From: Clostridium_I sp963725425
Lineage (GTDB): Bacteria; Bacillota; Clostridia; Clostridiales; Clostridiaceae
Direction: 5' to 3'
DNA: 64,000 nt
Assembly: GCA_963725425.1 (NCBI GenBank)
Contig: CAVRYJ010000009.1
Coordinates: forward strand, 80,380-144,379
Part shown: piece after piece, positions 35,106-44,424 of the stretch
Numbering within the stretch: the first letter of the stretch is position 1
How the letters are laid out: each line of letters begins with the position of its first letter
Notes under the pieces: generated by a model
The model's input: the letters and a program-made list of their open reading frames with translations, nothing else
Database searches by the model: none
What the model was told of the DNA's origin: nothing
Made by a program: the position numbers and the translations under genes

Positions 35106-35559
35106 GCTTCATCAGGTTTCCCATTTCAATAGCCGACACTGCTGCATCGTACCCCTTATTTCCCGACTTAGTTCCTGCTCTCTCTATTGCCTGCTCAATG
35201 GAATCTGTGGTTAAAACTCCAAATATAACTGGTTTTCCAGAGTTTAGTCCTACATTTGCTACGCCTTTAGAAACCTCCGCACTAACAAAATCAAAATGTG
35301 GAGTTGAACCCTTTATAACTGCTCCTAAACATATTATAGCGTCATATTTATCTGATTTAGCCATGCTGTTTGCTATAAGTGGTATTTCAAAAGCTCCTGG
35401 AACCCAAGCGACTTCAATTTCTTCTTCCTTTACTCCATGTCTCTTTAAACCATCAAGTGCACCTGATAAAAGCTTTGAAACTATAAATTCATTAAACCTA
35501 GCAACCACAATTCCAAACCTTAATCCCTCAGCAACTAATTTTCCTTCATAAATCTTCAT
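35086..35559 (-). CDS. ribH: 6,7-dimethyl-8-ribityllumazine synthase
   Basis: 157 residues. Signature VVARFNEFIVSKLLSGA, VPGAFEIPL near 53, GAVIKGSTPHFDFV near 80 with the catalytic His. Condenses the dihydroxybutanone phosphate from RibBA with the ribitylaminouracil. Last gene of the riboflavin operon D-E-BA-H. ATG 35559 after GGAGG. The final codons lie in heptad repeats. Confidence 0.95.
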   Translation of the reverse strand: MKIYEGKLVAEGLRFGIVVARFNEFIVSKLLSGALDGLKRHGVKEEEIEVAWVPGAFEIPLIANSMAKSDKYDAIICLGAVIKGSTPHFDFVSAEVSKGVANVGLNSGKPVIFGVLTTDSIEQAIERAGTKSGNKGYDAAVSAIEMGNLMKQLKVKS

Positions 35560-35587
35560 TTTCTATTCCTCCAATGTTTTTTATATT

Positions 35588-36781
35588 TTAGTAATTTAAT
35601 AAATGGCCTAGTTTATTTTTCTTTGTTTTCAGATAAAATTCATTATTTTCATTATAATCAATTTGTATAGGTACCCTTTCCACGATATCTATTCCTAGAA
35701 CAGATAATTTTTCTATTTTTTCAGGATTATTGGTCATAAGTTTTACCCTTTTTACACCTAAATCATTAAGCATATCCGCTGCTATATTGTATTCTCTTAA
35801 ATCAGCCTTAAATCCCAAGGACAAGTTTGCCTCTACAGTGTCCATGCCTTCATCTTGAAGGGCATAAGCTTTAAGCTTGTTTATAAGACCAATGCCTCTA
35901 CCTTCCTGCCTCATGTACAATAAAACCCCGCTACCTTCTTTAGCTATTCTTTTCATTGCAGCATCATATTGCTCTCCACAATCACATCTTTTAGATCCAA
36001 GTGCATCACCAGTAAGACATTCAGAGTGAACTCTCACCATTATAGGTTCATCTTTTTCTATATCGCCCTTAACTAAAGCCACATGGTGTTCTCCATTTAT
36101 TTTATTTACATATCCATATATTTTAAAATCTCCGTACTTTGTTGGGAGTTTAGTACATACAACCCTCTCCACTAAATTTTCATTTTTCCTTCTATATTGT
36201 ATAAGATCTGCCACTGTAATAATCTTTAACCCATGCTCCTTAGCATATATCATTAGATCTGGAACCCTTGCCATGGTACCATCTTCCTTCATAATTTCAC
36301 ATATAACCCCTGCACCCTTTAAACCTGCAAGTTTGGCTAAATCCACAGATGCCTCTGTGTGACCTATTCTTTTTAAAACACCGCCTTCTAGTGACTTTAA
36401 CGGAAACATATGTCCTGGTCTTCTAAAATCTTCTGGTTTTGCACCTGTTTTTATTGCCTTTTGAACTGTTAATGCCCTTTCAAAGGCAGATATACCCGTA
36501 GTAGTTTCAAAAAAATCTATTGATTCCGTAAATGCAGTTTCATGATTATCCGTATTATTCGCCACCATTGGATTTATATTTAGTTTTTCAAGTATTTCTC
36601 CATCCATAGGCATACATATGAGGCCTCTTGCATACTTTGCCATAAAATTTATAGCTTCACCTGTTACCTTTTCAGCGGCCATAATAAGATCGCCTTCATT
36701 TTCTCTGTTTTCATCATCTACTACAATTACCATTTTTCCTTCTTTGATATCTTGCACAGCTTCTTCAATTTTATTAAACAT
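35588..36781 (-). CDS. ribBA: Bifunctional DHBP synthase / GTP cyclohydrolase II
   Basis: 397 residues. RibB domain about 1-200 (VDDENRENEGDLIMAAE; RRPGHMFPLK; HTEASVDLA), RibA domain about 205-397 with zinc cysteines in CLTGDALGSKRCDCG and RQEGRGIGL. Supplies both precursors of riboflavin. Complete and in frame, 11 bp after ribE. Confidence 0.95.
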   Translation of the reverse strand: MFNKIEEAVQDIKEGKMVIVVDDENRENEGDLIMAAEKVTGEAINFMAKYARGLICMPMDGEILEKLNINPMVANNTDNHETAFTESIDFFETTTGISAFERALTVQKAIKTGAKPEDFRRPGHMFPLKSLEGGVLKRIGHTEASVDLAKLAGLKGAGVICEIMKEDGTMARVPDLMIYAKEHGLKIITVADLIQYRRKNENLVERVVCTKLPTKYGDFKIYGYVNKINGEHHVALVKGDIEKDEPIMVRVHSECLTGDALGSKRCDCGEQYDAAMKRIAKEGSGVLLYMRQEGRGIGLINKLKAYALQDEGMDTVEANLSLGFKADLREYNIAADMLNDLGVKRVKLMTNNPEKIEKLSVLGIDIVERVPIQIDYNENNEFYLKTKKNKLGHLLNY

Positions 36782-36792
36782 ATTTTCTCCCC

Positions 36793-37449
36793 CTATATAA
36801 ATCCATTTTCTGTTAAAAACTCAGAATCTATAACATTTTCTTTCTTTTCTTCTGACTCATTGACCAGTCCCATAAGTTTTTCTACGTATTTTCCAATAAC
36901 ATCACACTCGATATTGACCTCGTACCCCAAGGATTTTTTTAAAAGTGTAGTTTCCTGTGAAGTATGCGGTATTATTGACACTTTAAAACAATCATTATCT
37001 ACATATGCAACGGTTAAACTAACACCATCCAATGCTACTGATCCTTTTTCAACTATATATTTTAAAATTTTCTCATCAGATGCTATTGTTATCCAAAATG
37101 CATTGTCATCTTTTTCATAGCTAATTATCTTTCCGGTTCCATCGATATGTCCGGATACAATGTGTCCACCTAATCTGTCTCCTACTTTTACTGCTCTTTC
37201 AAGGTTTACTGTTTGACCTGTTTTTAGGTTACTAAGATTGCTTCTGCTCATGGTTTCTGCCATAACATCTGCCGTAAAGGAAGATAAGCGCAGCTGTGAA
37301 ATTGTAAGGCAGACTCCATTTGTACTTATACTATCGCCAGCATTAGCTCCATCTGTAACTTTCTTTGCTTTTACAGTTATTCGAGATGATTTTTCATTCA
37401 TCTCAATAGTTTGAACAACTCCTATCTCTTCAATTAATCCTGTAAACAT
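36793..37449 (-). CDS. ribE: Riboflavin synthase alpha chain
   Basis: 218 residues with the two lumazine-binding repeats: MFTGLIEEIG...GVCLTIS and GHIVSGHIDGTGKI...GVSLTVA. Dismutates two lumazines to riboflavin. Begins two bases after the deaminase gene stop. Confidence 0.95.
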   Translation of the reverse strand: MFTGLIEEIGVVQTIEMNEKSSRITVKAKKVTDGANAGDSISTNGVCLTISQLRLSSFTADVMAETMSRSNLSNLKTGQTVNLERAVKVGDRLGGHIVSGHIDGTGKIISYEKDDNAFWITIASDEKILKYIVEKGSVALDGVSLTVAYVDNDCFKVSIIPHTSQETTLLKKSLGYEVNIECDVIGKYVEKLMGLVNESEEKKENVIDSEFLTENGFI

Positions 37450-37451
37450 TT

Positions 37452-37898
37452 TTACTCCTCTCCCTGGTCTTTCAAAATATATTTGTTAAATTCTTTGTTT
37501 ATATGGGTACATTCCCTTTCTAAAACGCCAACACTTACCTCAATTCCTTTTTGTTTAAGAATATCTATACTTTTACCTGACACCAGTGGATTTGGATCAA
37601 TGCTACCTATTACCACTCGTTTTATTTTATTTTCAATAATTGCATTTACACAAGGCGGTGTTTTCCCATAATGACAACAAGGTTCTAAGTTAACGTATAT
37701 AGTGCATCCTTCTGCGCTTTCTTTTAAGCTTCTAAATGCATTGACTTCTGCGTGAGGTCCACCGTAAAATTCGTGATACCCTTCACCTATTATTTTGTCA
37801 TCTTTAACAATTACAGCACCAACCATAGGGTTAGGTTTTACCCTCTCACCCCCATTTTTAGCTAGTTCTAATGCTCTTTTCATGAAAAATTTATCCAT
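37452..37898 (-). CDS. ribD: RibD-type pyrimidine deaminase, stand-alone domain
   Basis: 148 residues, only the deaminase half of bifunctional RibD (usually 360-370). Zinc and catalytic motifs are intact: GGPHAEVNA near 48 and LEPCCHYGKTPPC near 70. The chain stops with NKYILKDQGEE right where the reductase domain (PFV.LK.A.SLDGK) should begin. First gene behind the FMN riboswitch. The missing reductase is probably supplied by the 38235-39305 protein, whose own deaminase site is dead. Confidence 0.9.
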   Translation of the reverse strand: MDKFFMKRALELAKNGGERVKPNPMVGAVIVKDDKIIGEGYHEFYGGPHAEVNAFRSLKESAEGCTIYVNLEPCCHYGKTPPCVNAIIENKIKRVVIGSIDPNPLVSGKSIDILKQKGIEVSVGVLERECTHINKEFNKYILKDQGEE

Positions 37899-37997
37899 AT
37901 CTTCACCCCTTCAAAAAATTAAAATGCCCTAGATATAAAAAACTATACCTGGGGCACAATAAATTAACACTTAAATTAAAGTGTGATTTTTAAAAAT

Positions 37998-38029
37998 AAA
38001 AGCTCTGAAATATAAAATTTCAGAGCTTT
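37998..38029 (-). terminator. FMN riboswitch terminator
   Basis: AAAGCTCTGAAAT and its complement form a 13-bp stem followed on the minus strand by TTTATTTTT; between aptamer and the deaminase gene. Confidence 0.85.
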
Positions 38030-38069
38030 AAAATCAAAAATACAGCAATATAAATATCGCCAATTCCAT

Positions 38070-38173
38070 CTTCTTTTATCCAGACTATACTGTCGGCTTC
38101 GGAATTTAACCGAATCTGCCAAAATGGCTCGCGGGCTTTACCGCCGATAGGGAATTTCACCCTGCCCCGAAGA
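38070..38173 (-). promoter_or_regulatory. FMN riboswitch (RFN element)
   Basis: Minus strand: TCTTCGGGGCAGGGTGAAAT, then GGCGGTAAAGCCCGCGAGCC, GGCAGATTCGGT, CCGAAGCCGACAGTATAGTC and GGATAAAAGAAGA. All conserved RFN blocks are present. FMN binding should terminate transcription of ribD-E-BA-H. Confidence 0.97.
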
Positions 38174-38234
38174 GTTGTTATTAAATTATATCTTCAATTT
38201 ACAACAATAATATAGACTTGTCAAGTACCATTAT

Positions 38235-39305
38235 TTATACATATCCTTTAAAAATCACATCATCTCCTACTATTTTATGTGTCACCTTTTTTAGCACAAT
38301 AGCATCTCTCATTAGATCTACGCCTCTTCCCCCTACTGGAGTTATTGCAGATTTTCCACCTACAATCTTTGGTGAAACTGCAGCATATACTACGTTAACA
38401 ATGCCACTATCAAAGGCAGAACCTAATATTCCGCTTCCACCTTCTATGTAGAGAGAGTCAATCCCTCTTGCACCTAAGGCTCTAGCTATATCTTTAAAAT
38501 CCATATGTCCATCTTTTTCTTCTAGTTTCAAAACATCCACATCTCTGTTAAAAAAATAAGCCTCTCGCGCCCCAGATATATGTTTGGAAGAAATAATCAT
38601 GGTTTTCGTGTTTTTATCCACTCTTAAAACATTGGAATCATTTGGTACATCTCCATATCTAGAAATAATTACTCTGAGTGGATTTGATATTTTAATACCT
38701 TCTAGTCTTGTTGTGAGCATAGGATTATCCATTTTAACTGTATTTTCACCAACCATTATTGCCGCCACTCTTTGCCTTAATTCATGAACAAATTTCAAGC
38801 TTTCCTCACTGCTAATCCACTTGGAATTCCCAGTTTTTGTGGCAAGCTTCCCATCTAAGGTCATAGCCCATTTTGTAAAAACAAAAGGTATTCCTTTGTT
38901 TATAAAGTGTGTATATATTTCGTTCAATTGTTCACAGTCTTCTTTTAAAAGACCAATTTCTATTTCTATGCCTTTTTCCCTTAGAATACTTAGATTTTTG
39001 CCTTTATATTTAGGATTAATAATACCTACATTAATTTTTTTTATTCCTTGTTGTAGTATTAATTCTATATCCCCTTTGTTTAAAGATGGCTCAATGTTTA
39101 AATAGAGTTCTGACCCAAAAGTATCACCCTTAGCACTTTTAATTGCCACTATTTCTGCATTTTCTGCTCCATAAGTTTTTAGATAACCTTCACCAATTAT
39201 ATTTCGTTCTTTTACTAGAACCGCCCCAACTAATGGATTCGGATTCACAAACCCTGACCCAAATCTAGCAAGCTCTAGAACTCTATTCATATATTGTTCT
39301 GTCAA
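38235..39305 (-). CDS. RibD-like reductase with degenerate deaminase domain
   Basis: 356 residues, full RibD length. The C-terminal reductase domain is intact (FTKWAMTLDGKLATKTG near 150, NPLRVIIS, SLYIEGGSGILG near 293). The N-terminal deaminase domain has lost its zinc site: GAENAEIVA replaces PHAEVNA, and NIEPSLNKGDIE replaces the PCxxxGxTPPC loop. So it should reduce but not deaminate. It lies upstream of the FMN riboswitch and is not under it. TTG 39305 after GGTGGT is the likely start, ATG 39290 the alternative. Together with the deaminase-only protein it rebuilds both RibD activities. Confidence 0.88.
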   Translation of the reverse strand: MTEQYMNRVLELARFGSGFVNPNPLVGAVLVKERNIIGEGYLKTYGAENAEIVAIKSAKGDTFGSELYLNIEPSLNKGDIELILQQGIKKINVGIINPKYKGKNLSILREKGIEIEIGLLKEDCEQLNEIYTHFINKGIPFVFTKWAMTLDGKLATKTGNSKWISSEESLKFVHELRQRVAAIMVGENTVKMDNPMLTTRLEGIKISNPLRVIISRYGDVPNDSNVLRVDKNTKTMIISSKHISGAREAYFFNRDVDVLKLEEKDGHMDFKDIARALGARGIDSLYIEGGSGILGSAFDSGIVNVVYAAVSPKIVGGKSAITPVGGRGVDLMRDAIVLKKVTHKIVGDDVIFKGYV

Positions 39306-39367
39306 AACACAGCACCACCTTAATTATTAGATTAAGCAAGTAACTTTAGAAATTCATGTTTTTCTGT

Positions 39368-40068
39368 TTAGGCATCTTTTAAAATGGCTTCAATTTCGCT
39401 CAAGTTTGTAATTTTGCAAATTCTTTCATTTACTTTTGAGTACATTTTACTATCCATCAAGATTCCTTCCATTCCAAGTTCTTGCGCACCCTCAACATTC
39501 ATTTCATTATCATCAATAAAAATCGCCTCTTCTGGTTTTATCTTTAACTCATCTAATGCCGTGGTAAACATCAATTCATCAGGCTTATTAACCCCTAATT
39601 TCGAAGACATCACAAATGTAGAAAAATACCCTCTTAATCCTACATTTTTAAATACCCGTTCTAATGATGGCCAAGTGTCAGATATAATCCCTAGCTTATA
39701 ATTCTTACTTAACTTTGGTATAATTTGGAACACTTCATTGGGAAACAAAAACTTTCGATCATTGTACACCGTATCCTTTGCAATTTCAAATATCTGCTCT
39801 TCTGTTAGTTTTATACCTATTGGTTCCCTTGCAATAATCTTATAGAACTCAATAAAATGCCTAAATTCATCCTCCTCTGTTAAGACAATTTTTGCTGGTC
39901 AAGATATTGACTAGCTTTCTTAATAGCCTTTAATAGCAGTATATAATTAGATACTTTCATATTCTTAACGTTTACAATGTTATTAAAATTAGGCGGAATA
40001 AACCAGTTACCTGTTCTCGGATGATTAAGTACACGACCAGAATCAAATAAAATGGCTTTTATTTTCAT
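39368..40068 (-). CDS. HAD-superfamily hydrolase, one apparent frameshift
   Basis: Reconstructed length 233 residues. Motif I is AILFDSGRVL with Ser in place of the second Asp (usually DxD), motif II LGIISDTWPS, motif III Lys in LGVNKPDE, motif IV FIDDNEMNVEG. The frame breaks near 39890 in GCAAAAATTG, where one more A joins QKIVLTEEDEFRHF to the rest. Missing the second Asp of DxD suggests it may not be a phosphatase; haloacid dehalogenase-type or non-phosphatase members exist. Substrate unknown. Confidence 0.8.
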
Positions 40069-40263
40069 AATCTCAGACCCCCATAGTATAGTTCATGTAT
40101 TATTATCTCTTAGGTTAACATACAATTGAATATTTTCATATATTTTACTAATATTGTTTTTTATTTATTCACAATTTACATATGTATATCAAAATTCTAA
40201 TCATTGACATTTTATTGTTTCTAACCTATAATAATTGATAATATTATTATTATTATAAAATTA

Positions 40264-40545
40264 AAGCATTGAAGAGAACAAGTAGATTCTACTTAGCTTA
40301 AAAGAGAGTTATCGATTGGTGAGAGATGCAAAGCAAAGTTGAATTGAATACGTCTTAGAGCCGCACTCCGAAAGGTAACCCCAATTAGGAAGTTGACGAT
40401 TTTGCACACGTTATAGTGCTAGAATATAAACAAAACATTAGTTTTGCCGTACTCGAAAAGGTAATTATCGTGAGATAATTACAAACCTAGGTGGTAACAC
40501 GTGATTAATACTCTCGCCCTTTTTATTAAGGACGGGAGTTTTTTA
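40264..40545 (+). promoter_or_regulatory. T-box leader of tyrS
   Basis: Stem I with AGAGAGTT and GGTGAGAG, a GAATACGTC loop whose TAC is the likely tyrosine specifier codon, the T-box AGGTGGTAACACG at about 40489, and a terminator ACTCTCGCCC/GGACGGGAGT followed by TTTTTT. Uncharged tRNA-Tyr would favour read-through into tyrS. The stretch 40069-40263 before it holds the promoter region only. Confidence 0.95.
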
Positions 40546-40581
40546 TTTATACAACAAATATTACAAGGAGGGTTGTAAATT

Positions 40582-41778
40582 ATGGAATCTATGGAAGATC
40601 AACTTAAAATTATGATGAAAGGAACCAACGATATTATAGGTATGGACGATCTTAAGGAAAAGCTTGGGGAAAACAGACCTTTAACGGTTAAGTTAGGTTT
40701 AGACCCAAGTGCACCTAATATACATTTAGGTCACACCGTTGTACTTAGGAAGATAAAAGCCATGCAGGATTTAGGCCATAAGGCTGTACTAATAATTGGT
40801 GATTTTACAGGAATGATTGGAGATCCAACAGGAAAATCAAAAACAAGGAAATCGCTTTCAAAAGCAGACGTAATTGAAAATGCTAAAACCTACAAAAAAC
40901 AAATTTTCAAAGTATTGGACCCAAATAAAACTGAGGTTAGATTCAATAGTGAATGGTTATCAAAACTTAATATGGAAGATGCTCTTAATCTAGCTGCTAC
41001 AACTACAGTAGCAAGAATGCTTGAAAGAGAGGATTTTAAAAACAGATATGAAAGCCAAACTGCTATCTCAATTCACGAGTTCTTTTATCCTTTGCTACAA
41101 GGATATGATTCAGTGGCTATTAAGGCTGACATTGAACTGGGTGGTACTGATCAAAGATTCAATGTACTTATGGGGAGAACTCTTCAAAGAGAAAATGGTC
41201 AAAAGCCTCAAACAACAATTCTTATGCCGCTACTTGAAGGAACTGATGGTGTTAAAAAAATGAGTAAAAGTCTTGGAAATTACATCGGAATTAATGAGGA
41301 TCCAAATACTATTTATGAAAAAGCCATGGGTATTCCTGATAGCATGATTATAAAATATTATGAACTTATAACAGATTTACATCCAAATGATATAAATATA
41401 ATTAAAGAGAGTTTATCCAAAAACACAACAAACCCCCGGGATATCAAGATGAATTTATCCAAGGAGATTGTGAAAATGTACTATGACGAAGCTTCTGCTA
41501 TCAAGGCTGAGGAAAGATTTAAAAATATTTTTCAAAGAAAACACATTCCTAAGGATATAAACACTCTAACCGTAGCAAAAAATACCTTTGATATTGGTGA
41601 TGTTTTAGTGAAAAATAAAATTATAAAAAGCAAAAGTGAATTTAGGCGACTCGCCAGTCAAGGTGGCCTTAGGATAAATAACAATAAAATATTTAATTTA
41701 GCCGAAATTCCTGATGCTGATGAAATGCTGGTACAAATAGGTAAAAAAACCTTTGTTAAGATTGTTTTAACAGTTTAA
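40582..41778 (+). CDS. tyrS: Tyrosyl-tRNA synthetase
   Basis: 398 residues, class I. HIGH motif as HLGH near 48, KMSKS near 229, tyrosine-binding region ELGGTDQRFNV, C-terminal S4 domain (RRLASQGGLRINN). Length and YESQTAISIHEFFYPLLQGY fit the TyrZ-type bacterial enzyme. Controlled by the T-box before it. Ends four bases before the convergent AICAR transformylase gene. Confidence 0.95.
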   Translation: MESMEDQLKIMMKGTNDIIGMDDLKEKLGENRPLTVKLGLDPSAPNIHLGHTVVLRKIKAMQDLGHKAVLIIGDFTGMIGDPTGKSKTRKSLSKADVIENAKTYKKQIFKVLDPNKTEVRFNSEWLSKLNMEDALNLAATTTVARMLEREDFKNRYESQTAISIHEFFYPLLQGYDSVAIKADIELGGTDQRFNVLMGRTLQRENGQKPQTTILMPLLEGTDGVKKMSKSLGNYIGINEDPNTIYEKAMGIPDSMIIKYYELITDLHPNDINIIKESLSKNTTNPRDIKMNLSKEIVKMYYDEASAIKAEERFKNIFQRKHIPKDINTLTVAKNTFDIGDVLVKNKIIKSKSEFRRLASQGGLRINNNKIFNLAEIPDADEMLVQIGKKTFVKIVLTV

Positions 41779-41782
41779 TTGA

Positions 41783-42958
41783 TTAATGATGAAATAATCT
41801 TAACCCAGAACAAGTCATTACCATATTGTATTCATTACATGCCTGTATTACCAAATCATCCCTTATTGATCCACCTGCTTGAACTATATATTTAACTCCA
41901 CTTTTAGCTGCTCTATCAATATTATCTCTAAATGGGAAAAATGCATCTGAACTCAATGAAACTTCAGTAAGTTTAGAAATCCATTTTTTCTTTTCCTCTT
42001 TACTAAGCCTTTCTGGCATATTTGTAAACACATCAGCCCACCCTTTAGTTTCTTCCTCAGTTACATCGTCCCTAAGGTATTGATCAATTACATTATCCTT
42101 TTCTGGTATTTTCACTCCATCCTTAAATGGCAAATTTAACACTGAAGGATGTTGTCTTAAAAACCAAATATCAGCCTTGGATGCTGCAAGCCTTACGCAG
42201 TGCACTCTTGACTGTTGACCTGCTCCAACCCCAATAGCCTGACCATCCAATGCAAAACAAACAGAGTTTGACTGAGTGTATTTTAAAGTAATTGTTGCAA
42301 TAAGTAAATCACGTTTTGCTTCCTCTGTAATATATTTATTATCAGTTACTATGTTTTTTAGCAAATTCTCTTTTATTGAAACGTTATTTCTTTTCTGCAT
42401 AAATGTCATTCCATATATTTCTCTTGTTTCTGTTTCTCCTGGCTCATAATCAGAATTCATTTTAATTATACAATAACTCCCTTTTTTCTTCCCTTTTAAT
42501 ATTTCTAATGCTTCTTCACTATAGCCTGGTGCTATTATTCCGTCAGAAACTGATCTTTTTAATATTGTGGCTGTTGCCACATCTACAATATCACTAATAG
42601 CTACAAAATCACCATAGGAAGACATTCTATCTGCTCCTCTGGCTCTTGCATAAGCAGTAGCTACAGGTGTTAACTCTATGTCTTCTACGCCATAGGCTTT
42701 TTTTAACACATTACTGAGTGGCACCCCAACTGCTGCACCTGCTGGGCTAACATGTTTAAAAGAAGCAGCTGAAGGAAGCCCTGTTGCTCCCCTTAATTCT
42801 TTTACTAGTTGCCAAGAGTTAAAGGCATCCATAAAATTTATATACCCTGGTTTTCCATTTAATATTTGAAATGGGAATTCTCCATTTTTAGCATAAATCA
42901 TTGCAGGTTTTTGATGCGGATTACAGCCATACTTCAAGGTAATTTCCTGATTTTTCAT
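41783..42958 (-). CDS. AICAR transformylase, stand-alone (PurH-like)
   Basis: 391 residues corresponding to the transformylase half of PurH without the N-terminal IMP cyclohydrolase domain. Catalytic Lys-His in ASFKHVSPAGAA near 68, and NSVCFALDGQAIGVGAGQQSR near 235. Transfers formyl from 10-formyl-THF to AICAR in purine synthesis. Downstream of a ZTP riboswitch, which senses exactly the folate/AICAR stress this enzyme relieves. IMP cyclohydrolase must be encoded elsewhere. ATG 42958 with AGGAGG upstream. Confidence 0.9.
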   Translation of the reverse strand: MKNQEITLKYGCNPHQKPAMIYAKNGEFPFQILNGKPGYINFMDAFNSWQLVKELRGATGLPSAASFKHVSPAGAAVGVPLSNVLKKAYGVEDIELTPVATAYARARGADRMSSYGDFVAISDIVDVATATILKRSVSDGIIAPGYSEEALEILKGKKKGSYCIIKMNSDYEPGETETREIYGMTFMQKRNNVSIKENLLKNIVTDNKYITEEAKRDLLIATITLKYTQSNSVCFALDGQAIGVGAGQQSRVHCVRLAASKADIWFLRQHPSVLNLPFKDGVKIPEKDNVIDQYLRDDVTEEETKGWADVFTNMPERLSKEEKKKWISKLTEVSLSSDAFFPFRDNIDRAAKSGVKYIVQAGGSIRDDLVIQACNEYNMVMTCSGLRLFHH

Positions 42959-42988
42959 TTTTATCTACCTCCTAATAATTTTGAACAC

Positions 42989-43024
42989 AAAAAAACCCGA
43001 GAAATTTTTTATAATTTACCCAGG
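42989..43024 (-). terminator. ZTP riboswitch terminator
   Basis: Minus strand CCTGGGTAAATT, short loop, AATTTCTCGGG, TTTTTTT. It shares the CCTGGGTAA with the aptamer, the usual switch design. Confidence 0.8.
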
Positions 43025-43090
43025 CGGTCGATTTTTTTAATCATGCTCCCTATGGTGAACTCCATTTCCGCCAGTTACATGATTATTTCT
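43012..43090 (-). promoter_or_regulatory. ZTP riboswitch (pfl motif)
   Basis: Minus strand TGTAACTGGCGGAAATGGAG, TTCACCATAGGGAGCATGA, an A/T linker, then CGACCGCCTGGGTAA. These are the two conserved halves of the pfl motif. ZMP/ZTP build-up should turn on the AICAR transformylase gene. Confidence 0.93.
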
Positions 43091-43258
43091 TAATTTTGTT
43101 AATATCATATTATATTTAAAACATTATGTCAAACAATAGATTGATAAAAAATTAATTTATGAGATTCTTAAGCAGTCTTTTGACGTATAATCTAATAAAA
43201 AGAATAAATAGTGTTAAAATAGATGTACGTATATTAAACTTTGAAAAGAGGTAACATA

Positions 43259-44245
43259 ATGAAGAAAATCATTATAATATTTACTGGAGGAACAATCTCC
43301 ATGAAAAGTGATGCGGCTAGTAATGGTGCTGCAGTGCCTTCTATGAATGGTGACGACATATTGAAACTAACACCAGGGATTAATAACATTGCGGACATTG
43401 ACCTTTTCAATTTTGGAATGCTCCCTGGCCCCCATATTACTCCAGAAAAAATGCTTGAATTATCAAATTTGATACAAAATAAGATTAAAGCTGAAGGCTA
43501 TGATGGCGTAGTAGTTACCCATGGTACAGATTCTTTAGAGGAAACAGCCTATCTGGTTGATTTGATTTATAATGGTGAAAAACCTATAATCTTTGTTGGC
43601 TCCATGAGGAATAGCTCACAACTTGGTTGGGATGGACCTCGTAACCTTATTGACGCCGTTCGCACCGCTATTTCCGATGATGCTAAAAATAGAGGTGTTA
43701 TGGTTGTGATGAATAGTGAAATTCACTCTGCGTCTCAAGTTACAAAGACAAATACCCATACTCTAGATACATTTAAAAGTTTAGATTTTGGTCCTATTGG
43801 TATTGTTGATAACGACAACGTATATTTCTATTTCAACTACACTAAACGAGAATATATTGGCGCAAAAAAAATAAACCCTAATGTTGACCTACTAAAATGC
43901 GGATGTGGCATGAATGATCGTCTTTTGAAGTTCTGCGTTGATTCTAAAACTAGTGGCATAATTATAGAAGGCATGGGAAGAGGAAATATTCCTCCTGCAA
44001 TGGTTGCCGGTGTGGAATACGCTTTAAACAAAAACATACCTGTTATTTTAGTTTCAAGATGTTTAATGGGCAAGGTACTTGACGATTATGGCTATGAAGG
44101 AGCTGGAAGAGAACTTACAGATAAAGGTGTGATTTTAGGTGATAATCTTCCTGGTCAAAAGGCTAGAATCAAACTTATGGTTACTTTAGGTGTAACAAGT
44201 AACTTATCCAAAATAAAAGAAATCTTTGAGAGAAATTATTATTAA
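43259..44245 (+). CDS. L-asparaginase
   Basis: 328 residues. Threonine nucleophiles in FTGGTISM (Thr14 region) and VVTHGTDSLEE near 90, plus GSMRNSSQLGWDGPRNL. Hydrolyses asparagine to aspartate and ammonia. No signal peptide, so cytoplasmic. Start ATG 43259 after AAGAGGT; TTG 43241 precedes that site. Type I or II not decided. Confidence 0.92.
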   Translation: MKKIIIIFTGGTISMKSDAASNGAAVPSMNGDDILKLTPGINNIADIDLFNFGMLPGPHITPEKMLELSNLIQNKIKAEGYDGVVVTHGTDSLEETAYLVDLIYNGEKPIIFVGSMRNSSQLGWDGPRNLIDAVRTAISDDAKNRGVMVVMNSEIHSASQVTKTNTHTLDTFKSLDFGPIGIVDNDNVYFYFNYTKREYIGAKKINPNVDLLKCGCGMNDRLLKFCVDSKTSGIIIEGMGRGNIPPAMVAGVEYALNKNIPVILVSRCLMGKVLDDYGYEGAGRELTDKGVILGDNLPGQKARIKLMVTLGVTSNLSKIKEIFERNYY

Positions 44246-44271
44246 GGCATCTGAAAAGAAATAACAAATCA

Positions 44272-44297
44272 AAGATTCTGAGGATATTTTGCGGTAG
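44272..44297. repeat. Short dispersed repeat, copy 2
   Basis: AAGATTCTGAGGATATTTT then GCGGTAG, as at 33447. It is followed here by GGCGAGGAGCCATTACCTG. 26 bp after the asparaginase stop. Confidence 0.6.
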
Positions 44298-44424
44298 GCG
44301 AGGAGCCATTACCTGCGCCCAAACTACACCTTTTAAGTGTTTTTTTGTTGTTTTCATATACTTTGTTAACATATAATAGTATGATGAAGTGTAGATAAAA
44401 ATAAAATCATATGAGGTAAAATTA

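Noticed and set aside
44272..44297. 26-bp repeat as an attachment site
   Set aside because: No integrase or tRNA is near either copy and the 11 kb between them is ordinary chromosomal sequence.
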